Source: Thermithiobacillus plumbiphilus
GTDB taxonomy: Bacteria > Pseudomonadota > Gammaproteobacteria > Acidithiobacillales > Thermithiobacillaceae
DNA length: 64,000 nucleotides
Direction: 5' to 3'
Assembly (NCBI RefSeq): GCF_038070005.1
Contig: NZ_JBBPCO010000005.1
Location: 1-64,000 of the forward strand
In this document: piece after piece, positions 56,998 to 64,000 of the stretch
Layout of the letters: each line of letters begins with the position of its first letter
How positions within the stretch are numbered: position 1 is the stretch's first letter
Made by a program: the position numbers and the translations under genes
Notes under the pieces: generated by a model
The model's database searches: none
Seen by the model: the letters and a program-made list of their open reading frames with translations, nothing else
What the model was told of the DNA's origin: nothing

Positions 56998-57924
56998 ATG
57001 GCACACAACCATAGCCACGATCATGCAAGTGGGCATGCCCATGCTCCAGCCGACTTTGGGCGCGCCTTCGCTATCGGGGTAACGCTGAACCTTGGGTTTG
57101 TCGTGGCAGAGGCCGTTTTTGGCGTACTGTCGAACTCATTGGCCTTGCTGGCTGATGCCGGCCATAATCTGAGCGATGTACTGGGATTGCTGCTGGCTTG
57201 GGGTGCCAGCATCCTGGCCAAACGCATCCCTTCTCAACGTTTTACCTATGGGCTGCGTAGCTCAACCATTCTGGCAGCACTGTTCAATGCCATTCTTCTG
57301 TTGATAGCCATTGGTGCCATCGCCTGGGAGGCCATCCAGCGATTTGGACATCCCGAACCGGTGAACGGAATAACTGTCATTGCTGTGGCTGCACTGGGAG
57401 TGGTGATCAACACCGTGACAGCCTTACTGTTCATGGCAGGCCGCAAACATGATGTGAACATCCGTGGCGCCTTCCTGCATATGGCTGCGGATGCCGGTGT
57501 ATCCTTGGGGGTCGTGCTCGCGGGCATTGGCATTCTTGCGACGGGCTGGCTATGGCTTGATCCGGCTATCAGTCTCACGATTGTTGTGGTCATTCTGGCA
57601 GGTACCTGGGGACTGCTGCGCGAGTCACTGGGGCTGGCTTTGCAGGCAGTGCCAAAGGGGGTGGATCCAGGCGCGGTAAAGGCCTTCCTGGCCGGCCTAC
57701 CGGGTGTGGCAGAGGTCCATGACTTGCACATCTGGGCCATGAGCACGACTGAATGGACACTGACTGCGCATCTAGTCTGCCCGGCCGGGCATCCGGGCGA
57801 TGCATTTTTGTCCGATGCCGCCGAAAAGATGCAGCGGCGCTTTAAGATCCAGCACCTTACCTTACAAATTGAAGTTGGCGGTTCCCAGCAATCCTGCCAA
57901 CAGGCACCAGAGCATTGCGTATGA
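56998..57924 (+). CDS. czcD: CzcD-type Zn/Cd/Co CDF transporter
   Basis: A 308-residue CDF protein. The N terminus is His-rich (HNHSHDHASGHAHAPA). Helix 2 has the LLADAGHNLSDVLGLLLAWGA motif and helix 5 LHMAADAGVSLGVVLAG, giving the H-D/D-D zinc site. The C-terminal cytoplasmic domain VHDLHIWAMSTTEWTLTAHLVCPAG follows. It matches the Zn-selective CzcD/ZitB group. It starts 14 bases after the PII-like gene and probably shares its transcript. Confidence 0.94.
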   Translation: MAHNHSHDHASGHAHAPADFGRAFAIGVTLNLGFVVAEAVFGVLSNSLALLADAGHNLSDVLGLLLAWGASILAKRIPSQRFTYGLRSSTILAALFNAILLLIAIGAIAWEAIQRFGHPEPVNGITVIAVAALGVVINTVTALLFMAGRKHDVNIRGAFLHMAADAGVSLGVVLAGIGILATGWLWLDPAISLTIVVVILAGTWGLLRESLGLALQAVPKGVDPGAVKAFLAGLPGVAEVHDLHIWAMSTTEWTLTAHLVCPAGHPGDAFLSDAAEKMQRRFKIQHLTLQIEVGGSQQSCQQAPEHCV

Positions 57925-58052
57925 AGTTCCGGCCCGGCCGTGTTCATTTCGATCCGGCCTTTCATAAAGTTCAGGATCAGATTAACAACCGGGGATCAGT
58001 CTCCTTTCGTTCAATCTGTCGCCCGCGCTCCATCACCAAAAGGAGGTATGAA

Positions 58053-58589
58053 ATGCGGATAGGCATCATCGTATTTGCGCTGCTCTTGCTGCTGATCGGC
58101 GGGATGTTTCTGTTTGGACCTTTTTCTTGGCGCGGCGGTGCGCCTGCGGCTGCCATGATGCATGACATACCCATGAACGGCATGAACCGCGGGATGGGAG
58201 GTATGAGCGGCATGCCGAGCATGCTGCGGCATCAGTACGTGATGCGCAATGGCATCCCGGCGGCCTATCGCGACGCCAGCAATCCCCTGCCCGCCACGGC
58301 GGACAACATCCGTGCCGGAGGCCGGCTGTTCGCTTCGAATTGCGCGACCTGCCATGGGCCTCAGGGGCTGGGCAATGGCCCCGCTGGGCGCGATCTGAAT
58401 CCGCCACCGGCAAATATCGCCAGGTTTGTTCGCTCTCCCATGGCCAATGACCCCTATCTCTTCTGGACGATTTCGGAAGGCGGCGCGCCGGTCGGTTCGG
58501 CCATGCCCGCTTTCAAGGGCGTACTGTCCAACACCGAGCGCTGGCAGATCATCCGCTATCTGCGCGCGGGCTTTCCGCAAGCGGGCTGA
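58053..58589 (+). CDS. Met-rich c-type cytochrome
   Basis: A 178-residue membrane-anchored or exported cytochrome c. One N-terminal helix (IGIIVFALLLLLIGGMFLF) is followed by a Met-rich segment near residue 35 (MMHDIPMNGMNRGMGGMSGMPSM), and a mono-heme domain with CATCH near residue 100 and the axial Met in GSAMPAFKG. The ATG at 58053 has AAGGAGG upstream. Met-rich stretches of this type bind Cu(I) or Ag(I). It lies directly after czcD. Confidence 0.9.
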   Translation: MRIGIIVFALLLLLIGGMFLFGPFSWRGGAPAAAMMHDIPMNGMNRGMGGMSGMPSMLRHQYVMRNGIPAAYRDASNPLPATADNIRAGGRLFASNCATCHGPQGLGNGPAGRDLNPPPANIARFVRSPMANDPYLFWTISEGGAPVGSAMPAFKGVLSNTERWQIIRYLRAGFPQAG

Positions 58590-58607
58590 ATGCCGGTGCC
58601 GCGGCTG

Positions 58608-58646
58608 AGAGGGGATCCTTGTTTTCTGGCCGCGAGCCCCTCTTTG
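58608..58646 (+). terminator. Weak terminator-like hairpin
   Basis: AGAGGGG / CCCCTCT (58608-58614 and 58637-58643) with a 22-base loop, then only TTTG. It follows the cytochrome stop by about 20 bases. The short T-run makes it weak. Confidence 0.35.
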
Positions 58647-58683
58647 CTATGATGGGCTTTTTGCCCGCCCCAGAGGAGCCGCC

Positions 58684-59259
58684 GTGTTTTCGACCCTTTA
58701 CGCCAAGGTGATGCAGTGGGCCGTCCATCCGCACGCACCGCGTTATCTGGCCGGCATCAGCTTTGCCGAATCCTCGTTTTTCCCGATTCCGCCTGACGTC
58801 ATGCTCGCGCCGATGGCCTTGGCGCAACCCGGGAAAGCCTGGAGATACGCGCTGCTCACCACCGTCGCTTCGGTGCTTGGCGGCGCCTTTGGCTATCTGC
58901 TCGGCATGTTCGCCTTCGATGTCATCGAACCCCTGATCCGTGACGCTGGCTACTGGAGCCAGTACCAGCAGGCGAATGACTGGTTCGACAAATGGGGCTT
59001 CTGGGCCATCTTCATCGCCGGCTTCTCGCCCATCCCCTACAAGGTGTTCACCATCGCGGCCGGGGTGATCGGCATGGCCTTTCTCCCCTTTCTGATCGCA
59101 TCTACCATAGGCCGGGGAGCGCGGTTCTTCATGGTGGCCGGTTTGATGAAATGGGGCGGCGCGCCCATGGAAGCCAAGTTAAGACTCTACATCGACCGGA
59201 TCGGCTGGGCGACGGTGATGCTTGCCTTGCTTGCCTTCATCGCGCTCAGGTATGGATAA
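58684..59259 (+). CDS. YqaA/DedA-like (VTT domain) membrane protein
   Basis: A 191-residue inner-membrane protein of the SNARE-associated/VTT family (YqaA group). The conserved GISFAESSFFPIPPDVMLAPMALAQP and FSPIPYKVFTIAAGVIGMAFLPFLIASTIGRGARF re-entrant regions are present. Start is GTG with AGGAGCC upstream. Members of the wider family move lipid carriers across the membrane. In a metal-resistance context the role is unclear. Confidence 0.9.
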   Translation: MFSTLYAKVMQWAVHPHAPRYLAGISFAESSFFPIPPDVMLAPMALAQPGKAWRYALLTTVASVLGGAFGYLLGMFAFDVIEPLIRDAGYWSQYQQANDWFDKWGFWAIFIAGFSPIPYKVFTIAAGVIGMAFLPFLIASTIGRGARFFMVAGLMKWGGAPMEAKLRLYIDRIGWATVMLALLAFIALRYG

Positions 59260-59325
59260 GTTTAGCTGTCGGAACATCTTCCACTGATTTACCCAGAGTT
59301 GGCCAACTTACCTGGAGGAAGTTAC

Positions 59326-60057
59326 GTGAACGAGCTTTCCACTACCCTCAGCTACATTCTTTGGCCAGTCGCCTTCATGATCCTTGGTGGTATTGCCGCC
59401 ATCTTCCGAGCGCCAGGCCCCCGCCTGACCAGCGCCATCCAGCATTTCGCGGCCGGGGTGGTGTTTGCCGCCATTGCGGTGGAGTTGCTGCCGGAACTGG
59501 TTGGTGAGCATGCGCCTTTCGCTGTCATGGTCGGTTTTGCGCTGGGGGTGCTGCTCATGCTGGGCATGAAGGCATTGACTGCACGCTTGGGAGCAAAGAC
59601 AGTGCTGCCAGCAGGTGGTACGGCCAGTCCGCTAGGCCTGGTGGCGACCGTCGCCATTGATGTATTCATTGACGGGCTATTGATCGGGGTGGGTTTCGCC
59701 GCCGGTGCGGAACAGGGCAAGATGCTCACCTTTGCACTGACGCTCGAACTGCTTTTCCTGGGCCTGTCAGCCGCTAGCAGCCAAATCCAGGCTGGCGTGG
59801 CACGTGCAAGAGTCGTTGGGGTTACTCTCTTGCTCGGTGGCCTGGTCGCTCTGGGCGCCAGTATCGGGATACTGCTTCTGGGGGGGTTGAAAGGGCCGAT
59901 TCTGGCCGGCGTGCTCGCCTTCGGTAGCGCGGCGCTACTGTATCTCGTCACCGAGGAGCTGCTGGTGGAAGCACATGAGGTCCCGGAAACACCCTGGCTG
60001 ACGGCAGCCTTCTTTCTGGGCTTTCTCGTCTTTCTGGAACTGGGAATGGCAGTCTGA
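59326..60057 (+). CDS. ZIP-like metal transporter with atypical metal site
   Basis: A 243-residue ZIP-family-like membrane protein with about eight helices. The start is GTG at 59326 with CTGGAGGAA upstream. HFAAGVVFAAIAVELLPEL near residue 35 is a typical ZIP helix. However, the helix-4 HNxPEG site is IDVFIDGLLIG and the helix-5 His site is LTLELLFLGLS, so acidic residues replace both histidines. It may move a metal different from zinc, or be a divergent ZIP. It lies just after the YqaA gene. Confidence 0.78.
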   Translation: MNELSTTLSYILWPVAFMILGGIAAIFRAPGPRLTSAIQHFAAGVVFAAIAVELLPELVGEHAPFAVMVGFALGVLLMLGMKALTARLGAKTVLPAGGTASPLGLVATVAIDVFIDGLLIGVGFAAGAEQGKMLTFALTLELLFLGLSAASSQIQAGVARARVVGVTLLLGGLVALGASIGILLLGGLKGPILAGVLAFGSAALLYLVTEELLVEAHEVPETPWLTAAFFLGFLVFLELGMAV

Positions 60058-60345
60058 AAAAGCCGCTTAGTGGACAAGCCCGAGAGTTCCTACGGAACCC
60101 TCGGCGGATTGGACCAGGAGCAAAACTCCCGCAGACTGCCTGATTCAGAATTGCCCATGAAGAAAACACATAGCCGACATGCGCTCGAATTCATCCGCGA
60201 ACCCAGGCAACTGGATCGTCCGGCTCTCCAGGCCCGGCTTGGCCTTGAACCAGCCTGAGCTGCGCTCCGCCCCAGGCCGGATAGGCATATCAGGGCGAAC
60301 CTCCTACCCTGTTACTCCGTCAAGTTTTTGACAGAGGAGATTTCC

Positions 60346-60678
60346 ATGGCCCATCAAGCCCATCAGGAACTGTTGCAAGTCCTCAATGCCTGCGTCGCCG
60401 CCTGTGAGCACTGCGCCAATGCCTGCCTCAATGAGCCCGATGTCGCCAAGATGACCGAGTGTATTCGCCTCGACCGCGACTGCGCTGACATCTGCGCGCT
60501 CACCGCCCAGTGGATCGCCCGTGACAGCCACTTCACCCAGCGCCTGACCGCGCTCTGCGCCGCTATCTGTGATGCCTGCGGCGCGGAATGCGGAAAGCAT
60601 CAGCATCATGATCACTGCCGCGAGTGTGCCGAGGCCTGCCGCCGCTGCGCAGAGGCCTGCCGGTCCATGACTGCCTGA
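60346..60678 (+). CDS. Four-helix-bundle copper-storage-like protein (Csp, DUF326)
   Basis: A 110-residue protein with about sixteen cysteines, mostly in CxxxC and CxxC arrangements lining four helices (for example CVAACEHCANAC near residue 13 and CRECAEACRRCAEAC near the C-terminal end) and a His-rich loop (KHQHHDHC). This is the pattern of the Csp1/Csp3 copper-storage proteins, which hold many Cu(I) ions. It has no signal peptide, so it is a cytosolic (Csp3-like) type. It closes the metal-resistance region. Confidence 0.9.
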   Translation: MAHQAHQELLQVLNACVAACEHCANACLNEPDVAKMTECIRLDRDCADICALTAQWIARDSHFTQRLTALCAAICDACGAECGKHQHHDHCRECAEACRRCAEACRSMTA

Positions 60679-60739
60679 AACAAGCCACAGTCACGTTAGA
60701 GGGGAGCATCCAGGCCGTGGCCTCTCGCGGCGTTCTGGC

Positions 60740-61948
60740 TCAGGCCAGCCCGGGGCCTCGCCCGCGCTGCTTCAGGGTCTCGATGACTTCTTCATCAGCA
60801 ACCTGATCAAAATGCCTGAAGAACTGGCCCACCGCGCCGAAGTCCATTGGCGCTTCCAGATAGACCAACTCATCCGCATGATTCCGTAGGCGGCGCACAG
60901 TATCCGCCGGTAGCACAGCCGTGGCTGCTATGAGCTTTTCTGGTCCCTTCGCGCGCACGGATTCCAGCGCCGAGATCATCGTCGACCCGGTAGCAATGCC
61001 ATCATCCACGATGATCACGGTGCGTCCGGCGGGATCAATGGGCGGACGGATGGGCGTGTACGCCGTCCGACGCCGCAGCATGATCTCCTTCTGCGTCGCC
61101 ACCTCCTCAGCGATATAGGCCGAGCTGATATTGTAGCGCTGGACAACCTCGTTCAGTGTCACGCGTCCGCTCTCATCCACGGAGCCGATGGCGAACTCCG
61201 GATTGCCCGGCGCACCGAGCTTACGCACCAGCACCACATCCAGCTCACCGTTCAGCGCCTCGGCAATCACTGCAGCCATCGGCACGGCGCCGCGTGGAAT
61301 GGCCAGCACCAGAGGGTTCCTGCCGCGATATTCGACAAGCCTCTCAGCGAGTTTATGGGCAGCCTCGATTCGGTCCCTGAATGGCATGGCGGATTCCTTT
61401 TGCTTGCTGGATACAGGATTAGACCGGAGGACAGCGGGAAGATTTCCTTCAAAAAACTCCCAGGCCCATGCAAACCCCACCCCCGCCCGCGCTGCCGCCT
61501 CGCGATCAGTCTCTGCATTGCCGACGAAAACCGTCTCCCCCGCCCCCACACCAAAATGCGCCATGATCGACTGCAACATGCCCGGTGCAGGCTTGCGACA
61601 GTCGCAATCCACTTCCAGCGCATGGGGACAAAAGCGGATACAGGGCCGGGGGCGGATCTCGCCGACGGCCTCATGCATCATGTCCCGCAGCAGTCGCTGC
61701 GCCATGGCCGCGCTCAACCAGCCATAGGCCACCTGATCCTGATTCGAGGCAATGCCCAGAAAAGGCCCGTCCGGGTCCCAGGGGATGGCCCGCAGCACAG
61801 CCGCCACGCCGGGCAAGAGTTCCCATTCTCCCGGCCGGTGCGGACAGGGCTTGCCGGGCACGATAGTCCGGCGCAGGGTGTCATCAGCATCGAAGATGAA
61901 CAGGCGCATATTCGCAAGCCAGCCATCCATGCGTGCGTTCGTGCTCAT
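60740..61948 (-). CDS. HAD phosphatase / phosphoribosyltransferase fusion
   Basis: A 402-residue fusion protein. Residues 1-175 form a HAD-IIIA domain with FIFDADDTLRRT, IASNQDQ and a zinc-binding loop CPHALEVDCDCRKP, as in GmhB/HisB-N. Residues 185-400 form a COG1926-type phosphoribosyltransferase with RGAVPMAAVIA, VRKLGAPGNPEFAIGSV and the PRPP loop VIIVDDGIATGSTM. The ATG overlaps the stop of the upstream 567-aa gene (ATGA), so the two proteins are made together. Confidence 0.88.
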   Translation of the reverse strand: MSTNARMDGWLANMRLFIFDADDTLRRTIVPGKPCPHRPGEWELLPGVAAVLRAIPWDPDGPFLGIASNQDQVAYGWLSAAMAQRLLRDMMHEAVGEIRPRPCIRFCPHALEVDCDCRKPAPGMLQSIMAHFGVGAGETVFVGNAETDREAAARAGVGFAWAWEFFEGNLPAVLRSNPVSSKQKESAMPFRDRIEAAHKLAERLVEYRGRNPLVLAIPRGAVPMAAVIAEALNGELDVVLVRKLGAPGNPEFAIGSVDESGRVTLNEVVQRYNISSAYIAEEVATQKEIMLRRRTAYTPIRPPIDPAGRTVIIVDDGIATGSTMISALESVRAKGPEKLIAATAVLPADTVRRLRNHADELVYLEAPMDFGAVGQFFRHFDQVADEEVIETLKQRGRGPGLA

Positions 61949-63648
61949 GCACAAAGCGCCAGTGCGTTCTGCACTGCCTTGCCATAGCGCAAGACCTCAT
62001 CTGACCAGCGCAGGCCTTCCGGATCGCCCTGCAGGGCCTGTGTGGCCAGGGTGGCATAACCCAGGCGAAAAGCGGCATAGGCGAGTTGATAAAAAGGCAG
62101 CCGGCGCAAAATGTCAGGATCATCGGCTCGTCGCGCATAATCCCGCGCCAGGCTTGCCAAAGCCGGAGCATCCAGCCCGAACTCCAGGGCGCAGCCTGCC
62201 AGATCCCAGGCGATGTCCAGCGGGCCCGGATAGAAGTGATCTTCAGTATGATCCAGCGCATCGGTCTTGAGAAAGCCGGAACTGGTCCGCAGCCACTCAT
62301 GCGGCATCATCCGTCCATCTATCGCGACTGTGGGCGCATCCTTTACGAGAGACTCGAAACCCCGCAAGGATTCGCAGCGCTCGGCCCCGGATTCGCCAAA
62401 GGCCTCAGCGACATTCACCCGGATCAGGGTCAGAAGCTCCTCAAAATCCGCGCCACCTGCCAGCGGCAAGGCCTGGCGGCGAAAGGCGAGATATTCAGCC
62501 ACACAGGTGGCAAACTGGCGATCATAATCCACCGCACGCAACGGCCGGCCTGCCAGCCATTTGCTGGCCAGAAAACCCTGGCGCAGCTCAAGCACCGGCG
62601 GGATCAAGCCCGCCTCTGATAGCACCTGCCCGCGCGCAAGGGCACGTTCGCCCGGTTCACCGAGCCCAGCAAATTTCCACAAGCGTCCATCGGCGTCGAG
62701 ATATTTACGCCGCTCATGCTGGGGCTGAACCACCGGCCAATCCACCGCGTCACCATAAACCAGCTTGCGCCAGCCCCCACCCGAGAGATCGCGCAGGTTA
62801 TCGCCGAGCAGTTGACGGGCCAGATCTGCCTCCTCGAAGCTCACGCAATACTTGGCATGGCGCGGCCAGCGCGCGCGGGCCAGATCCGAGCAGAACTGCC
62901 CGCCATCAGGCAACCAGCTTGGGAACAGAACGATGCGATCATCGGGAATCCCGAGCCTTGAGAGGGCTTCGGTGCTGCCGGCAAAAGACGAGCCGCTCAG
63001 CCCCGGCCCCTCATCCACCAGCAGGAAATGGCGGTCACGCGCCGCCCGCCAGTGATCCGCAAGGTCAGCATCCAGCAGCAGTTCACGCGAGAAGGGGTGG
63101 CCCCGCGGGCGCACTGAGAACAGCTCAACCGGCACGCCTGCGGCCTGCAGGGCGCCACCCACCACTGCCGAGAGGCTCGTGCCGATGGAGCGGATGCCGA
63201 TACAAATCACCGAGCGGGGTCGCTGCTCCGTCAGGAAGCGCTGGGCGGCGAGCAGATAGCTTTGCGGGTAGAGCGCGTAATAGGCGTAACCCTCCGGCTC
63301 GCGCACCTGCACCACTGCGGGTAATTCCTGCTCAGCAAGTACAACGAGGGATTGCCGGCAGGCAGCCAGGGCAGCCGGCACCTGTTCTCCCAGCAGCGGA
63401 TCGGTGCCAGCGGCAAAAAGCCGCCCCAGAGCCAGGGCAGCATCCCGCCAAGCCTGCAGCCAGTGTGAATTGGCGTCGCGCTCGGGGCAGCGGGCGTCCA
63501 CCACCGCCGCCTCCAGCATCCCGAAATCAATGAGCCAGCGGGTGGCCTGCTCAGGGCTAGGGTGCCCGGTCTGCATCAGGTCCTCTCGCAAGCCTGCAAG
63601 CTTGGCGGCAGGGTCGATCTGGCGGGAAGATTCGCGGTAAATCAGCAT
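61945..63648 (-). CDS. Phosphoribosyltransferase-like / APH-like kinase fusion protein
   Basis: A 567-residue protein of unknown function. Residues about 130-250 carry a phosphoribosyltransferase-like fold with the PRPP-loop-like motif FLLVDEGPGLSGSSFAGS. From residue 310 onward, GRLWKFAGLGEPGERALARGQVLSEAGLIPPVLEL and FLASKWLAGRPLR resemble the N-lobe of aminoglycoside/choline-kinase-like enzymes, and PHEWLRTSSG with LDHTEDHFYPGPLDIAWDLAG resemble a modified catalytic and DFG-like region. It is translationally coupled to the HAD-phosphoribosyltransferase gene. The function is not described as far as I know. Confidence 0.75.
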   Translation of the reverse strand: MLIYRESSRQIDPAAKLAGLREDLMQTGHPSPEQATRWLIDFGMLEAAVVDARCPERDANSHWLQAWRDAALALGRLFAAGTDPLLGEQVPAALAACRQSLVVLAEQELPAVVQVREPEGYAYYALYPQSYLLAAQRFLTEQRPRSVICIGIRSIGTSLSAVVGGALQAAGVPVELFSVRPRGHPFSRELLLDADLADHWRAARDRHFLLVDEGPGLSGSSFAGSTEALSRLGIPDDRIVLFPSWLPDGGQFCSDLARARWPRHAKYCVSFEEADLARQLLGDNLRDLSGGGWRKLVYGDAVDWPVVQPQHERRKYLDADGRLWKFAGLGEPGERALARGQVLSEAGLIPPVLELRQGFLASKWLAGRPLRAVDYDRQFATCVAEYLAFRRQALPLAGGADFEELLTLIRVNVAEAFGESGAERCESLRGFESLVKDAPTVAIDGRMMPHEWLRTSSGFLKTDALDHTEDHFYPGPLDIAWDLAGCALEFGLDAPALASLARDYARRADDPDILRRLPFYQLAYAAFRLGYATLATQALQGDPEGLRWSDEVLRYGKAVQNALALCA

Positions 63649-63681
63649 GGCAGCGCTCAGGAGCGGCCAGAACCGCGCATG

Positions 63682-63704
63682 AAAAAGGGACCCGAAAGGG
63701 TCCC
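63682..63704 (-). terminator. Rho-independent terminator after tRNA-Gly
   Basis: On the minus strand, stem GGGACCC / GGGTCCC with TTTC loop followed by TTTTTC. It lies just downstream of the tRNA and ends its transcript before the next leftward gene. Confidence 0.92.
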
Positions 63705-63712
63705 CTGAAATC

Positions 63713-63787
63713 TGGAGCGGGCGAACGGAATCGAACCGTCATCTCCAGCTTGGGAAGCTGGGGTAATGACCATTATACGACGCCCGC
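63713..63787 (-). tRNA. glyU: tRNA-Gly (anticodon CCC)
   Basis: A 75-base tRNA including the encoded CCA. The acceptor stem GCGGGCG / CGCCCGC, the TTCGATTC T-loop and the anticodon stem CCAGC / GCTGG are all paired. The 7-base anticodon loop TTCCCAA gives anticodon CCC (63752-63754). It closely follows E. coli glyU. Confidence 0.96.
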
Positions 63788-63844
63788 GTGAACATCCAAT
63801 ATTATCCCTGCCGATCGCCTGAAAGCAAGGCATATCGCCGTACA

Positions 63845-64000
63845 TTACAGGGTTGGCGGATTGCCGCTTTCCGTGAGCGCCTCAAAGCGCTCCTGGCAGA
63901 CTACATCGCGGGTAGCAGTCGGTTGCACCTTCAGCCGCTCCACCGGGATTTCATCGCCGCAATCGACACAGATACCATATTCGCCACGGTCCATGCGTTC
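63845..64000 (-). CDS. DksA/TraR-type zinc-finger protein, 3' part only
   Basis: The last 51 codons of a leftward gene whose 5' part lies outside the window. RGEYGICVDCGDEIPVERLKVQPTATRDVVCQERFE is the C-terminal zinc-finger segment of the DksA/TraR family. The second half of the finger reads DVVC rather than CxxC, so only three of the four canonical cysteines are visible. Such variants resemble DksA2-type proteins. Full function as an RNA-polymerase secondary-channel regulator cannot be judged from a fragment. Confidence 0.8.
   Translation of the reverse strand, partial: ERMDRGEYGICVDCGDEIPVERLKVQPTATRDVVCQERFEALTESGNPPTL

Noticed and set aside
60070-60258. Possible 62-codon gene between the ZIP-like and Csp-like genes
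   Set aside because: GTG start with no ribosome-binding site, no motif; the roughly 290-base space otherwise shows nothing certain.

Overview
The window is a dense, GC-rich chromosomal segment from a Gram-negative bacterium. Its gene set (NtrB/NtrC with sigma-54 promoters, CyaY, LptE-HolA next to LeuS, UbiB, OpgG/OpgH, GlrR) points to a gammaproteobacterium or a close relative. The exact order cannot be named from sequence alone. No transposase, integrase, prophage or CRISPR array was seen. Most intergenic gaps are short and many neighbours overlap by four bases.

Layout: (1) 1-5.4 kb holds an orphan, more AT-rich gene of unknown function, the RimK/zinc-protease pair, and a forward run of cyaY, an EVE-domain gene, a glutathione transferase and a small unknown gene. 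(2) 5.4-11.4 kb holds a GlrR-type sigma-54 activator and, downstream of a near-perfect sigma-54 promoter with GlrR-like TGTC-N10-GACA sites, an osmoregulated-periplasmic-glucan operon (small ORF, opgG, a 176-aa gene, opgH). (3) 11.4-14.1 kb is an arsR-arsB-mipA arsenite operon read leftward. (4) 14.3-17.4 kb has a cold-shock gene, a GAF protein, a rhodanese and a cation diffusion facilitator. (5) 17.4-22.3 kb is the nitrogen-control block glnA-(DUF4124)-ntrB-ntrC, with NtrC sites upstream of both glnA and ntrB. (6) 22.3-36.5 kb is mixed envelope and housekeeping: csbD, ubiB, metR, a DsrE protein, a porin, an L,D-transpeptidase, DUF502, and a rhombosortase next to an M4 protease carrying a GlyGly-CTERM tail. 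(7) 36.6-43.9 kb has a Tat-exported multicopper oxidase, a possible small RNA, an Fpg-like glycosylase and leuS-lptE-holA. (8) 44.0-47.9 kb has a FAD/Rieske oxidoreductase, a dicarboxylate symporter, and a UPF0016 manganese exporter under a yybP-ykoY riboswitch. (9) 48.0-60.7 kb is a large metal-resistance region: an Acr3-like permease with a CadR/PbrR-type regulator, an HMA-CDF transporter, czcCBA, a PII-like protein, czcD, a Met-rich cytochrome c, a YqaA-type membrane protein, a ZIP-like transporter and a Cys-rich copper-storage protein. (10) 60.7-64 kb has two coupled genes encoding HAD-phosphoribosyltransferase and phosphoribosyltransferase-kinase fusions, a tRNA-Gly and the 3' end of a DksA-like gene.

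Several circuits can be read directly from DNA: NtrC control of glnA and ntrBC, a MerR-type operator with 19-bp spacing, two palindromes at the arsR promoter, a manganese riboswitch, and a probable GlrR/sigma-54 input to glucan synthesis. The last, together with the HAD/phosphoribosyltransferase/kinase gene pair, is the best candidate for under-described biology here.
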